Source: Betaproteobacteria bacterium
GTDB lineage: Bacteria; Pseudomonadota; Gammaproteobacteria; Burkholderiales; Casimicrobiaceae
Direction of reading: 5' to 3'
Assembly: GCA_005881895.1 (NCBI GenBank)
Contig: VBCG01000057.1
Span: 1 to 64,000, forward strand
Length of the DNA: 64,000 nt
The position numbers and the translations under genes are program-made. Of this stretch, positions 1-10,342 are shown in pieces. The notes under the pieces were generated by a model, which was not told where the DNA came from, did no database searches, and saw only the letters and a program-made list of their open reading frames with translations. Position 1 is the first letter of the stretch. Each line of letters opens with the position of its first letter.

Positions 1-428
1 GACCCCGCTGGCGCGCGGCGCGCGGCCTGGAACCACGGATGCTGGTCCGACGTGTGGTTGACGACCAGTTCCGTAATGATGCGCAGACCCCGGCGATGCG
101 CTTCGCGGACAAAATGACGAAAATCCTGACGCGTTCCGTAAGCCGGATAGATGTTGTGATAATCGGCGACGTCATAGCCGTCGTCGCGCATCGGCGATGG
201 ATAGAACGGCAGCAGCCAGATTGCATTGACGCCGAGCTCTTGAATGTAGTCGAGCTTCTCGGTCAGTCCACGAAAGTCGCCGATCCCGTCATTGTTCGCA
301 TCGAAGAACGCCTTGACGTGCAGCTCGTAGATGATCGCGTCCTTGTACCAGAGCGCGTCGTCGGCGAGCGTCGTCACGTCTTGCAACTGCGCCGGCGGCA
401 GCGCTGCGGTGTCCAAGATGATCGCCAC
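1..428 (-). CDS. treS: Trehalose synthase / alpha-amylase family protein (TreS-like), partial, runs off left edge
   Basis: Minus-strand reading from GTG at 428 gives [79 protein letters not shown], a typical TreS/GH13 N-terminus; directly downstream of glgE. Confidence 0.85.
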   Translation of the reverse strand, partial: MAIILDTAALPPAQLQDVTTLADDALWYKDAIIYELHVKAFFDANNDGIGDFRGLTEKLDYIQELGVNAIWLLPFYPSPMRDDGYDVADYHNIYPAYGTRQDFRHFVREAHRRGLRIITELVVNHTSDQHPWFQAARRAPAG

Positions 429-433
429 TGGTG

Positions 434-2434
434 CTAACCCGCGAAATAATCGAAGTCGCGCTCGTTCCGGACGTGGCGGCGCACGCGAAACACGTGCGCA
501 GGGACGCGCGCAGGATCGAGTACCACGAAGTTGCGCGGCCCGTTCCACAGATAGCGCGCACCCGTCAGAAGATCATGCATCTGGTAGGACTCGCCCTGTT
601 TGAGACCCAGCCATTCGAGGTCGAGCTCCATCCAGCCGGATTGCGCATGATGAGGATCGAGATTGACGACGGCGACGATCACGTTTGCCCGGTCCGGCGT
701 GGTCTTGCCGTAGCCGATCAGTTGATCATTGTCGATCGGGAAGAACGCCAGCAGACGGTCGGATTGTAGCGCTCGGTTGTCGCGCCGCGCGGCATTCACG
801 CGGCCGATGAATTCGGCCAGGCTGTCGGGCCGCTCGAGGTCCCATGCGCGTTGCTGATATTTCTCCGAGTCGAGATATTCCTCGCTGCCCGCCTCGCGCG
901 GTCGATTGTCGCAGTGCTCGTAAGCCGGACCGTAGATCCCGTAGTGGGCGGACAGCGTTGCCGCAAGCACGAGCCGCGACATGAACGCGGGCCGCCCGCC
1001 GACCTGCAGATATTCGGTCAGGATGTCCGGCGTGTTCGGCCAGCAATTGGGCCGGAAATAGTCGCGGCCCGGCCCGTGCGACAGCTCGGTGAAGTACTCG
1101 GTCAGCTCGTATTTCGTGTTGCGCCACGCGAAATAGGTATACGACTGCGTGAAGCCGAGCTTGGCCAGCCGATGCATGACCTTGGGTCGCGTGAACGCCT
1201 CGGCGAGGAAGATCACATCGGGATACTGCGCGCGAATCGTCGCGATCGCCCATTCCCAGAACGGGAACGGCTTCGTGTGCGGATTGTCGACGCGAAAAAT
1301 GCGCACGCCCTGTTCGATCCAATACTCGAACACGCTTTCGAGCTCGCGCCATAGCTCCGCCCATGCGTCGCACTCGAAATTGAACGGGAAAATGTCCTGG
1401 TATTTCTTCGGCGGATTCTCTGCGTACTGAACCGTTCCGTCGGGCCGCCAGCGAAACCATTCGGGGTGCTCTTTGACGTACGGATGATCGGGCGCGCACT
1501 GAAACGCAATGTCGAGTGCGATCTCGATGTCCGCAGCGCGCGCTTTCGCGACCAGCCGCTTGAAGTCGTCGAGCGTTCCCAACTCGGGAAGAATGGCCTT
1601 GTGGCCGCCCTCGGGTGCGCCGATCGCCCACGGGCTGCCGACGTCAGTTGGCGTCGTCGTCAACGCATTGTTGCGACCTTTGCGGCGCTCGCGGCCAATC
1701 GGATGGATCGGCGGCAAATACAAGACGTCGAAGCCCATCTTGGCAATGTATGGCAAGCGCGCTTCGCAATCGCGAAACGTCCCATGCTTGTCCAGTGCTG
1801 CGCCCGCCGAACGCGGGAACATTTCGTACCAGCTCGAGAATCGGGCGCGTTCTCGGTCGACGGCGACTTCGAATTCGACGGGATGCTTGGACGCGTGGCG
1901 AAGATCAGGGTAGCGCGCGGCGAGCGCGGCCAGCGATTCGTCTTCGGCCAATGCGTGCAGTCGCATGGTGTCGCTTTCCGCGCGCAATCGTTTCGCCCAT
2001 TCGGCTAGCGACGTGCGATCGGCGGGCTCTGCACGCGCCGCCGTTTCGTCGATGAGCGACGCACCGACTTGCGCCGCGATTAACACGTCTGCCGCATCGA
2101 CGCGCCGCATGAATTCGTGATGCCACGACAGAAAGGCGTCGACCCACGCCAGGATCGTGTAGCGATAACGCCCCGGCGCACCGAGGACGAATTCCGCGCG
2201 CCAGCGGTCGTTCGTGAGCAGCGTCATCGGCACGAATTGCCATTCGCGCTCATCGTCGCGCCGATACAACAGCCGACAGGCCAACGCGTCGTGACCGTCG
2301 GCAAAGCAGTCGGCCTCGACCCTCACCGTTTCGCCGGCGACACGCTTGATCGGAAATCGGCCTCCGTCGACGGCGGGCGCGATGTTTTCGATAACGACCC
2401 GGATGCGGCCATCCGCGGGCAACGACGACGGCAT
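434..2434 (-). CDS. glgE: Alpha-1,4-glucan:maltose-1-phosphate maltosyltransferase (GlgE)
   Basis: ORF 434-2539; likely ATG at 2434 ([20 protein letters not shown]...). GH13 GlgE features ([40 protein letters not shown]). Confidence 0.9.
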   Translation of the reverse strand: MPSSLPADGRIRVVIENIAPAVDGGRFPIKRVAGETVRVEADCFADGHDALACRLLYRRDDEREWQFVPMTLLTNDRWRAEFVLGAPGRYRYTILAWVDAFLSWHHEFMRRVDAADVLIAAQVGASLIDETAARAEPADRTSLAEWAKRLRAESDTMRLHALAEDESLAALAARYPDLRHASKHPVEFEVAVDRERARFSSWYEMFPRSAGAALDKHGTFRDCEARLPYIAKMGFDVLYLPPIHPIGRERRKGRNNALTTTPTDVGSPWAIGAPEGGHKAILPELGTLDDFKRLVAKARAADIEIALDIAFQCAPDHPYVKEHPEWFRWRPDGTVQYAENPPKKYQDIFPFNFECDAWAELWRELESVFEYWIEQGVRIFRVDNPHTKPFPFWEWAIATIRAQYPDVIFLAEAFTRPKVMHRLAKLGFTQSYTYFAWRNTKYELTEYFTELSHGPGRDYFRPNCWPNTPDILTEYLQVGGRPAFMSRLVLAATLSAHYGIYGPAYEHCDNRPREAGSEEYLDSEKYQQRAWDLERPDSLAEFIGRVNAARRDNRALQSDRLLAFFPIDNDQLIGYGKTTPDRANVIVAVVNLDPHHAQSGWMELDLEWLGLKQGESYQMHDLLTGARYLWNGPRNFVVLDPARVPAHVFRVRRHVRNERDFDYFAG

Positions 2435-2447
2435 GGCACCTCTTTGG

Positions 2448-2599
2448 GAAGTCGTCTCCAAAACTACTGCGCGCCCCGATCGCTTTGTCGTGTCCTCGCT
2501 CGCCCTCGCTGTATCGCCATGTACTATCTTGGGGCTCACTGCGGGCCCTCATTTGGCAACTGAGATACTCGGGCTGCTCGGCTCATTTTGAGCCACGTC
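2448..2599. repeat. Copy A of a dispersed non-coding repeat (about 152 bp) filling the glgB-glgE gap
   Basis: By eye alignable to the reverse complement of 9378-9596: shared blocks ctccaaaactactgcg / cccgatcgctttg / gtgtcctcgctcg / ggcaactgag / ctcgggctgctcg. Confidence 0.7.
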
Positions 2600-2605
2600 C
2601 CACCG

Positions 2606-4534
2606 TTACGCGGGCGCCGGCTCCAGGAACAATACCGCAAGCGGCGGCAGCGTCAAAGCGAGCGAATGCGAACGGCCCTGCGCCGACACCGGTGCTGCCT
2701 CGACACCACCGAGATTGCCGATACCGCTGCCGCCGTAGATTCCGGCGTCGCTATTCAAGCGCTCGCGCCAGAAACCGCCATGCGGCGCACCGACAATGTA
2801 ATTGTGGCGCGGAAGCGGCGTGAAATTGCACACGACGATCAACGGCGTCCCCGCGCGCGATTTGCGCAGGAAGCTCAAGACGCTCGCCTCGGCGTCGTTA
2901 TTGTCGATCCATTCAAAGCCCGCGCGATCGAAATCGACTTCATACAATGCGGGCGACGCGCGATAAAACGCATTGAGATCGGCGACCCAGCGCTTGACGC
3001 CAGCGTGCTCGGGCTGGTCGAGCACCCACCATTCCAGCGCATCGTCGTGCGTCCATTCGCGGCGCTGCCCGAATTCTCCGCCCATGAACAAGAGCTTCTT
3101 GCCGGGATGCGCCCACATGTAGCCGTAGAGCAAGCGTAGATTCGCGAACTGGCGCCAGGAATCGCCCGGCATCTTGCCGATCAGCGATCCCTTGCCGTGC
3201 ACGACCTCGTCGTGGGAAAGCGGCAGCACGAAGTTCTCGGAGAACGCGTACCAGATCGAGAACGTCAGCCGATCGTGGTGAAATTTGCGGTGGATGGGAT
3301 CGTGACGCAGATAGTCGAGCGTGTCATGCATCCAGCCCATGTTCCACTTGAGGCCGAAGCCGAGCCCGCCAACGTAGACCGGCCGCGACACCATCGGCCA
3401 CGATGTCGATTCCTCGGCGAATACTTGGACATCGGGGTGGTCGCGATAAACGGATTCATTCAGCGTACGCAGGAACAGAATGGCGTCGAGATTTTCCTTG
3501 CCGCCGTAGCGATTGGGAATCCATTCGCCTTCCTTTCGCGCGTAATCGAGATAGAGCATCGACGCGACGGCATCCACGCGCAGGCCATCAATGTGGTACT
3601 TGTCGAGCCAGAACAGGCCGCTCGACAATAGGAAGGCGCGGACCTCGTTACGGCCGTAGTTGAAGATCGAGCTGTTCCATTCGGGATGGAATCCCTGCCG
3701 CGGATCCGCGTGCTCAAACAGATGGGTGCCATCGAAGTAAGCGAGCCCGTGCGCGTCGGTGGGGAAGTGCGACGGCACCCAATCGAGTATCACGCCGATC
3801 CCTTGCTGGTGCAACGTATCGACCAGGAACATGAAGTCCTGCGGCGTCCCATAGCGCGCAGTCGGCGCGAAATAGCCGGTCGTCTGATAGCCCCACGATC
3901 CGTAGAACGGATGCTCGGTGATCGGCAGAAATTCGACATGCGTGAAGCCCGTTTCCCGCAGGTATGCGGCGAGCGGCGCCGCGATATCGCGGTACGTCGG
4001 CATCCGCCCTTCGGCGTTTCGTCGCCACGAGCCGAGATGCATTTCGTAAATCGACATCGGCGCATCGAGCGCATTGCGCGCGCGCCGACCGCTCATCCAC
4101 TCGCGATCGCCCCACTCGTAGTCGAGTGACCAGGCGCGGGACGCAGTCAGCGGCGGCGCCTCCGCATAGCGCGCGAACGGATCGGCCTTGTCGATTTCGT
4201 AGCCGCGCTCGGCGCCGACAATGCGGAATTTGTACGCGTTGCCGTGCGCAACGCCAGGCACGAATGCGTCCCAAATGCCGGAGCCCTCAGCGCGCGGCTG
4301 GAGCGCGTTTACGCCGACGTCCCAACGATTGAAGTCACCGATGACGGAGACACGTGCGGCGTTAGGTGCCCAGACGCGGAAGCGTGCGCCATCGGCAGCA
4401 AGATGACAGCCCATTGCGTCGTAGAGCCGCCCATGCGTTCCTTCGCGGAACAGATAGATATCATGGTCGGTGAGCGGCGGACCTTTCCGCGCCTCGGCGC
4501 TCTTGCCGCGACGCGCCGCTTGTAAAATCTGCAT
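2606..4534 (-). CDS. glgB: 1,4-alpha-glucan branching enzyme
   Basis: 642 aa; CBM48+GH13 ([51 protein letters not shown]); start codon uncertain. Confidence 0.92.
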   Translation of the reverse strand: MQILQAARRGKSAEARKGPPLTDHDIYLFREGTHGRLYDAMGCHLAADGARFRVWAPNAARVSVIGDFNRWDVGVNALQPRAEGSGIWDAFVPGVAHGNAYKFRIVGAERGYEIDKADPFARYAEAPPLTASRAWSLDYEWGDREWMSGRRARNALDAPMSIYEMHLGSWRRNAEGRMPTYRDIAAPLAAYLRETGFTHVEFLPITEHPFYGSWGYQTTGYFAPTARYGTPQDFMFLVDTLHQQGIGVILDWVPSHFPTDAHGLAYFDGTHLFEHADPRQGFHPEWNSSIFNYGRNEVRAFLLSSGLFWLDKYHIDGLRVDAVASMLYLDYARKEGEWIPNRYGGKENLDAILFLRTLNESVYRDHPDVQVFAEESTSWPMVSRPVYVGGLGFGLKWNMGWMHDTLDYLRHDPIHRKFHHDRLTFSIWYAFSENFVLPLSHDEVVHGKGSLIGKMPGDSWRQFANLRLLYGYMWAHPGKKLLFMGGEFGQRREWTHDDALEWWVLDQPEHAGVKRWVADLNAFYRASPALYEVDFDRAGFEWIDNNDAEASVLSFLRKSRAGTPLIVVCNFTPLPRHNYIVGAPHGGFWRERLNSDAGIYGGSGIGNLGGVEAAPVSAQGRSHSLALTLPPLAVLFLEPAPA

Positions 4535-4721
4535 GGCCGCACTCCCCAGGTGGGCAAATCGGAAGAGCGCGCAGGATGACGGTCCGGCCTCGCGCTACGC
4601 GGTTTCAACCCATTCCCCTGCACTCCCATGACAACGCTGGCCTTCAAAGGTCGAGACCATGCGAGGACGCAAGAGGTTCCCAAACAGCGTCATGGCGACG
4701 TCCCATGACATTGTGAACCCA

Positions 4722-7280
4722 TTACGTCCACAGCATCAGGCCAAGCTCCAGTGGGTGCGTGAGATCGGCGTGACAAGGGTACGCGCGAATCCGGTAATCA
4801 AGCCGTCCGCATAGATCAGGCTCGAGCGTCAACGCGTAGCGATGCTCATCGCCCTGTTTCTGGCGCGGCGTGAACAAGAGCCGCCGCCGCTCGTCGAGGC
4901 CGGCATCGTATTCGCTTCGCGACAAGAGAAGCTCGACGGTGACGTCGTCGGGCGCTAGACCGTTGAGCGCGAGCGCGACCTCGACCTCGATCTTCGAGCC
5001 GAACGTCAACCGTGTTGGAGGTCGATCGACGCGCTGCATGCGAACGCCGGGCCATGCCTTCCTGACTTTCGTTTTCCACGCCGCAATGTCGTGCGCGCAT
5101 CCGTGGCCGCGCTCCGCGTAGCGCCGACCCTGGCGTGCCGCGGGTTGATAGAACTTCGCCGCGTATTCGCCGACCATGCGGTCCGCGTTGAAGCGCGGCA
5201 GAATCGTCGCGATCGACCGTTTCGCCATGCGGATCCATTGCGGCGATGTGCCCGCGCCGTCGCGGCGGTAATACAGCGGCACGACCTGATCCTGGAGGAT
5301 TTCGTACAGCGTGCGCGCTTCCTCGCGATCGCGCCGTTCCGGCTCCGTTGTGTCCTCCGTCGGCTTGATGGCCCAGCCGTTGTCGCCGCAATAACCTTCT
5401 CCCCACCAGCCGTCGAGCACCGACAGATTGATGACGCCGTTGATGCCGGCCTTCATCCCCGAAGTGCCCGAGGCTTCCAGCGGATAGACCGGCGTGTTGA
5501 GCCACACGTCGACACCGCACACCAGCCTTCGCGCCAGCCGCAGGTCGTAGCCCTCGACCATGAGCACGCGTCCTTCGAAGTCGCGACTGCGGGCGATATC
5601 GGTTATGCGCCGAATCAGCTCCTGCCCCGGCGTATCGGCGGGATGCGCTCGACCGGCAAAGATCAGCAGCACCGGACGCTTCGAATCGCCAACGATCTGG
5701 CGCAGCCATTCGAGGTCGTTGAAGATGAGCGTCGCGCGCTTGTACGTGGCGAACCGGCGCCCGAAGCCGATCGTCAACACGTCCGGCGAACCCGGGTCGC
5801 AATACTGCAGCAGGCGATCGAGGTGCGCCTCGCTGCCGCGGTTGCGGAAATGCTGATCGCGGATGCGCTCGCGGACCGTGTTGAGCATCCGTGTCTTCAG
5901 GTATTGATGGACCGACCAGAACATGTGCTCTGGAATGTTGTCGACGTCGTCGAATGCATGATCGCCATACAACCGATGGCGCCAATCCGCGCCGAGGAAA
6001 CGATCGAATAGATCGCGCCATTCGCTCGCCAGAAACGTCGGGACGTGGACGCCGTTGGTGACGTGATCGATCGGGTTTTCCTCCGGCGGCACCTCGGGCC
6101 AGAAACCCTTCAGCATTTGCGCCGACAGCTCGCCGTTGATCCGCGAGACGCCGTTGTGGAAACGCGAGCCGCGAAGCGCCAGCGCCGTCATGTTGAATTC
6201 ACCGTCGCCGGGCGTCCGCCCGAGCGCAAGGAGCGTTTCGCGTTCGATGCCGATGTCGTGGCAATAGCCGGCGAAATACGCCTCGACCATGTCTTCGGCG
6301 AAGTGATCATGACCGGCGGGTACGACCGTGTGCGTCGTGAACACGGTGTTCGCCGCGACGGCCTCGAGGGCACTCGTGAATTCCAAGCCGACCGCGGCGA
6401 GCATCCGCACGCGTTCGAGCACCATGAATGCCGCGTGTCCTTCATTCATGTGCCAGACGGTGGGCATGCGCCCGAGCGCCGCGAGCGCGCGCACGCCACC
6501 GATGCCGAGCACGATTTCCTGCTCGATGCGCGTACGGCGATCGCCGCCATACAACCGATAAGTGATCGCTCGATCAGCGGCGGAATTCTCGGGCACGTCG
6601 GTATCGAGCAGATACAACATTACATGCCCTACGCGCGCCTTCCAGATGCGGACGGAAACGCTACGTCCGGGGAACTCGACCTGGACGCGAAGTTCATTCC
6701 CGCCGTCGGCGTGGACGAGCTCGACGGGAAGTTCCACGAAGTCGGAATCGGCATAGGTGACGTGCTGCTTGCCTTCCGCATCGATCCTTTGCTGAAAATA
6801 GCCTTGGCGATACAGGAGGCCGACGCCGACGAACGGGATCCCCATGTCGCTCGCCGCCTTGCAACAGTCGCCGGCGAGGATGCCGAGGCCGCCCGAGTAG
6901 ATCGGCAAGCTTTCGTGAAAACCGAATTCGGCGCAGAAATACGCGATCAGGTCATCGGCCGAGAGCCCAGTCAGCGCACCACGTGCCGCGCGCTCGCTGT
7001 GATAGGCGTCGTAGGCCGACAGAATCCGGCTGAAGTTGTCGAGAAAAACCGGATCGTCTGCAGCGGCGCGCAAACGCGCTTCGTCGACGCGCCGGAGGAA
7101 CGCCTTCGGACTATGGCCGATCGCGTTCCACAAGGTCGGATGCAAACGCGCGAAGAGCTCGCGTGTCGCGCGGTCGAAGCTGTACCAGAGATTCCCGGCA
7201 AGATCCTCGAGCCGCGCGAGCCGCTCGGGGATTCGAGGATTGACCTCGACGACATACGGCGTGCCGGGCAGCGTAGTCAA
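4722..7280 (-). CDS. glgP: Alpha-glucan phosphorylase
   Basis: 852 aa; YSGGLGILAGDCCKAASD and EASGTSGMKAGINGVINLSVLDGWWGEGY motifs. Confidence 0.93.
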   Translation of the reverse strand: MTTLPGTPYVVEVNPRIPERLARLEDLAGNLWYSFDRATRELFARLHPTLWNAIGHSPKAFLRRVDEARLRAAADDPVFLDNFSRILSAYDAYHSERAARGALTGLSADDLIAYFCAEFGFHESLPIYSGGLGILAGDCCKAASDMGIPFVGVGLLYRQGYFQQRIDAEGKQHVTYADSDFVELPVELVHADGGNELRVQVEFPGRSVSVRIWKARVGHVMLYLLDTDVPENSAADRAITYRLYGGDRRTRIEQEIVLGIGGVRALAALGRMPTVWHMNEGHAAFMVLERVRMLAAVGLEFTSALEAVAANTVFTTHTVVPAGHDHFAEDMVEAYFAGYCHDIGIERETLLALGRTPGDGEFNMTALALRGSRFHNGVSRINGELSAQMLKGFWPEVPPEENPIDHVTNGVHVPTFLASEWRDLFDRFLGADWRHRLYGDHAFDDVDNIPEHMFWSVHQYLKTRMLNTVRERIRDQHFRNRGSEAHLDRLLQYCDPGSPDVLTIGFGRRFATYKRATLIFNDLEWLRQIVGDSKRPVLLIFAGRAHPADTPGQELIRRITDIARSRDFEGRVLMVEGYDLRLARRLVCGVDVWLNTPVYPLEASGTSGMKAGINGVINLSVLDGWWGEGYCGDNGWAIKPTEDTTEPERRDREEARTLYEILQDQVVPLYYRRDGAGTSPQWIRMAKRSIATILPRFNADRMVGEYAAKFYQPAARQGRRYAERGHGCAHDIAAWKTKVRKAWPGVRMQRVDRPPTRLTFGSKIEVEVALALNGLAPDDVTVELLLSRSEYDAGLDERRRLLFTPRQKQGDEHRYALTLEPDLCGRLDYRIRAYPCHADLTHPLELGLMLWT

Positions 7281-7307
7281 ATTCGCGCCAAACCGGTAAG
7301 AACGACG

Positions 7308-8822
7308 CTAATCGACGGCGACCGGCCGCTTGACGTCGTCGAGCAGGTCCTCGGATTCGCCGCGTTGCTCGTCGCGCTCGTGCGCCAATTGCGACAGATA
7401 ATCGGCCGTGATGTCGCCGGTGATGTACTTGCCGTCGAAGCACGACGCCTCGAACTCTTGCAGCGCCGGGTTGGTGGCGCGCACCGCGGACTTCAATGCA
7501 TCGAGATCCTGATAGATCAACAAGTCGGCGCCGATCTCGCGCGCGATCTCGGCTTCGTTGCGGCCGGTGGCTACGAGCTCGCGCTGGTTCGGCATGTCGA
7601 TTCCATACACATTCGGAAAGCGCACGGGCGGGCTCGCGGAAGCGAAATACACTTTGCGCGCACCGGCTTCGCGCGCCATCGACACGATTTCGCGCGACGT
7701 GGTGCCGCGCACGATCGAGTCGTCAACGAGCAACACGACCTTGTCGGCGAATTCCATCCCGATTGGATTCAGCTTGTGACGGACGCTCTTTTTGCGCATC
7801 GCCTGGCCCGGCATGATGAACGTACGGCCGATATAGCGATTCTTGACGAAGCCTTCGCGGTATTTGAGCCCGAGCGTGTTGGCGAGTTCAAGCGCCGACG
7901 GGCGGCTCGAGTCCGGAATCGGGATGACGACGTCGATGTCTTGCGCTTCTCGAATCGTGCGGATCTTGCGCGCCAGCTCGCCGCCCATCTTGAGCCGCGA
8001 TTCGTACACCGACGCACCGTCCATCACGGAATCGGGCCGCGCCAGGTACACATATTCGAAGATGCACGGATTGAGCGATGAAATCTCGGCGCATTGACGT
8101 GAATGGAAATCGCCGGCCTGGCCCACGAATATCGCTTCGCCGGGCGCGACGTCGCGCAATACGGAAAAACCGAGCGGCTCGAGCGCGACCGATTCCGACG
8201 CGACCAGGTATTCCGTTCCACCCATCGCCTCATTGGCGCCGACGACCAGCGGCCGGATGCCGTACGGATCGCGAAACGCCAGCATTCCGTAGCCGGCGAT
8301 CATCGCAACGACCGCATAGGCGCCGCGACAGCGTCGATGCACACCTGCGACCGCCTTGAAAATCGCATTGGGATCGAGCCGGTGATGCTGTGCGGCGCGC
8401 TCGAGCTCGAGCGCCAGCACATTCAACAAAACCTCGCTGTCGGAGTTCGTGTTGACATGGCGGAAATCGAGCTGGAACAGCTCGCGCTTCAGCGCCTCGC
8501 TGTTGGTCAGGTTGCCGTTGTGACCGAGCGTGATGCCGAAAGGCGAATTGACGTAGAACGGCTGCGATTCAAGGTCGGAAAAGGCGGAACCCGCCGTCGG
8601 ATAACGGCAATGGCCGATGCCGGAATTGCCGTTCAGCTCGCGCATGTTGCGCGTGCGAAACACGTCGCGAACGTAGCCGGGGCCCTTCCACACGTGGAAC
8701 ACCTGGCCTTCCGACGTGGCGATGCCCGCCGCGTCCTGGCCGCGGTGCTGCAACAACAGCAGCCCGTCGTAGAGCAGCTGATTGACCGGCGTGTGCGCGA
8801 CAGCGCCGACGATTCCGCACAT
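7308..8822 (-). CDS. purF: Amidophosphoribosyltransferase
   Basis: 504 aa; [11 protein letters not shown]-terminal Cys nucleophile, [22 protein letters not shown] motif. Confidence 0.97.
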   Translation of the reverse strand: MCGIVGAVAHTPVNQLLYDGLLLLQHRGQDAAGIATSEGQVFHVWKGPGYVRDVFRTRNMRELNGNSGIGHCRYPTAGSAFSDLESQPFYVNSPFGITLGHNGNLTNSEALKRELFQLDFRHVNTNSDSEVLLNVLALELERAAQHHRLDPNAIFKAVAGVHRRCRGAYAVVAMIAGYGMLAFRDPYGIRPLVVGANEAMGGTEYLVASESVALEPLGFSVLRDVAPGEAIFVGQAGDFHSRQCAEISSLNPCIFEYVYLARPDSVMDGASVYESRLKMGGELARKIRTIREAQDIDVVIPIPDSSRPSALELANTLGLKYREGFVKNRYIGRTFIMPGQAMRKKSVRHKLNPIGMEFADKVVLLVDDSIVRGTTSREIVSMAREAGARKVYFASASPPVRFPNVYGIDMPNQRELVATGRNEAEIAREIGADLLIYQDLDALKSAVRATNPALQEFEASCFDGKYITGDITADYLSQLAHERDEQRGESEDLLDDVKRPVAVD

Positions 8823-8828
8823 TCTCGA

Positions 8829-9356
8829 CTAAGCCTTAATCTTCTCGGGCGCAGACCGAGCGCCCTCCCGCGAGTAATCAAGCCGATCCGCCCATTGCGG
8901 CGGCAGCCAGGGCTTGAGCGACAGCGACAGCACCACGAAAGGCGGTGCAAGCGTTGCATTCTGCCACCAATCGGCACGCGGCACCGACGTGAGGCCGGCT
9001 ACCAACACAAATGCCAGAACCAACAGCAATCCGCGCGCCAATCCGAATATGGAGCCTAAAAAGCGATCCACAAACCCGAGCCCGGCGGCGCGAATCGCGC
9101 GCGCAAGCGGGTAAGCGATCAGCGCGCCCAAAAGCAGTGCGCCGATCAGGATCAAGGCGAACGCAATCAGGTAACGGACTGCAGGGTGACCGAATTCGGG
9201 AATCCATGCGCCCACGACCGGCGTGAACGCGAGCGCGGCGATGAAGCCCACGACCCATGCGATCAACGCGATCAGCTCGCGCACCACGCCGCGGATGAAC
9301 GCGAACAACGTCGACAGCGCGATCACGAAGATCACGGCGGCGTCGAAGACCGTCAT
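8829..9356 (-). CDS. cvpA: CvpA family protein
   Basis: 175 aa, multi-TM, MTVFDAAVIFVIALSTLFAFIRGVVRELIALIAWVVGF; upstream of purF. Confidence 0.92.
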   Translation of the reverse strand: MTVFDAAVIFVIALSTLFAFIRGVVRELIALIAWVVGFIAALAFTPVVGAWIPEFGHPAVRYLIAFALILIGALLLGALIAYPLARAIRAAGLGFVDRFLGSIFGLARGLLLVLAFVLVAGLTSVPRADWWQNATLAPPFVVLSLSLKPWLPPQWADRLDYSREGARSAPEKIKA

Positions 9357-9377
9357 CGGCAGCGGCTCGACGACTTC

Positions 9378-9596
9378 GAAGCCGTCTCAAAAACGTAGCG
9401 AGCAGGCCCGAGCGCCTCAGTTGCCAACTGAAGGCCCCCAGCGAGTCCCGAGACAGTACACGGAAGTACGGCGAGGGACGAGCGAGGACACGGGAGCTTC
9501 ACCTCGGCAAACGATAATGTGAGCAAAGCGAACGTTAAGCGAAGCGGCGTTTGCTCCAAAGCGATCGGGAGACGCAGTAGTTTGGGAGACGGCTTC
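9378..9596. repeat. Copy B of the dispersed repeat (219 bp) with 11-bp terminal inverted repeats GAAGCCGTCTC...GAGACGGCTTC
   Basis: Perfect 11-bp TIRs at 9378-9388 and 9586-9596; inverted relative to copy A, with about 65 bp extra internal sequence (about 9491-9555). Confidence 0.75.
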
Positions 9597-10339
9597 TAGC
9601 GCGCGCTTGCCACGATGCCGCTCTGCCCCTCGGATTTGAGCTTGTCGCGCACGCCAGTCGCTGCGTCGCGCGACTGATAAGGACCGACGCGTACGCGCCA
9701 CAATGTTCCGCGGCTGGTCTTGAGCGGCTCCGTGTAGGCGGGATATCCCGATCGCTTGAGACGACTCGCGAGTGCGTTGGCGCCCTTGTCATCGGAATAG
9801 GCGGCAAGCTGAACGGCGAAGCCTTCGCGCACGGCTTGGGCCGGGGCCGCTACTGTGGTGTCCGGCGGTGCGGTAGGTGGCGACTTCGCGTCGATCTTCG
9901 CGGCGGGCGTTTCCGGTGCCGCTGCAACCGGTGGCGGAGACGTCGGCGGCGGTGCGGCCGGGGTCGTCACTTTGTCCGCAGAAATCGCCGTGTCGTATTT
10001 CGATATCTTGGCCGGCGGAGCAACAACCGCTTTTTCGGCTTCGGCGACCGATTTGTGCGCGGGCGAATCGGATTGCGGCGGCATTTCTTTGCGCGCGTCC
10101 TTTGCCGGAGTCGATGGTGCCTCGGATTTTCCTTGTGGCCCGTTCAACTGATTGACGAACTTGCCGTCATCGACCGGCGGGATCTTGACTGCGACATCAT
10201 CGCCCAAGGGCTTCGGATCGCTTTCGAGCAGCATCGGCACGATGACCGCGGCACCCAGCGCAAGCACGATGGCGCCGACCAATCGGCGACGGGCGCGCCG
10301 GCGCAATTCGTCGACGTTGATATCGGCCGGTTCAGCCAT
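9596..10339 (-). CDS. SPOR domain-containing protein (DedD-like)
   Basis: 247 aa; N-terminal TM (RRRLVGAIVLALGAAVIVPMLLESDPKPLG), C-terminal SPOR domain (FAVQLAAYSDDKGANALASRLKRSGYPAYTEPL...WRVRVGPY). Confidence 0.9.
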   Translation of the reverse strand: MAEPADINVDELRRRARRRLVGAIVLALGAAVIVPMLLESDPKPLGDDVAVKIPPVDDGKFVNQLNGPQGKSEAPSTPAKDARKEMPPQSDSPAHKSVAEAEKAVVAPPAKISKYDTAISADKVTTPAAPPPTSPPPVAAAPETPAAKIDAKSPPTAPPDTTVAAPAQAVREGFAVQLAAYSDDKGANALASRLKRSGYPAYTEPLKTSRGTLWRVRVGPYQSRDAATGVRDKLKSEGQSGIVASAR

Positions 10340-10342
10340 TGA

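Noticed and set aside
4535-4721. glgP-glgB gap inspected as another repeat copy
   Set aside because: Has a bulged inverted pair (ccatgacaacgctg / cagcgtcatgg) but no alignable blocks from the A/B family
6045-8081. 678-aa plus-strand ORF
   Set aside because: Antisense to glgP and purF; codon-mirror artefact in GC-rich DNA, with no recognisable domain
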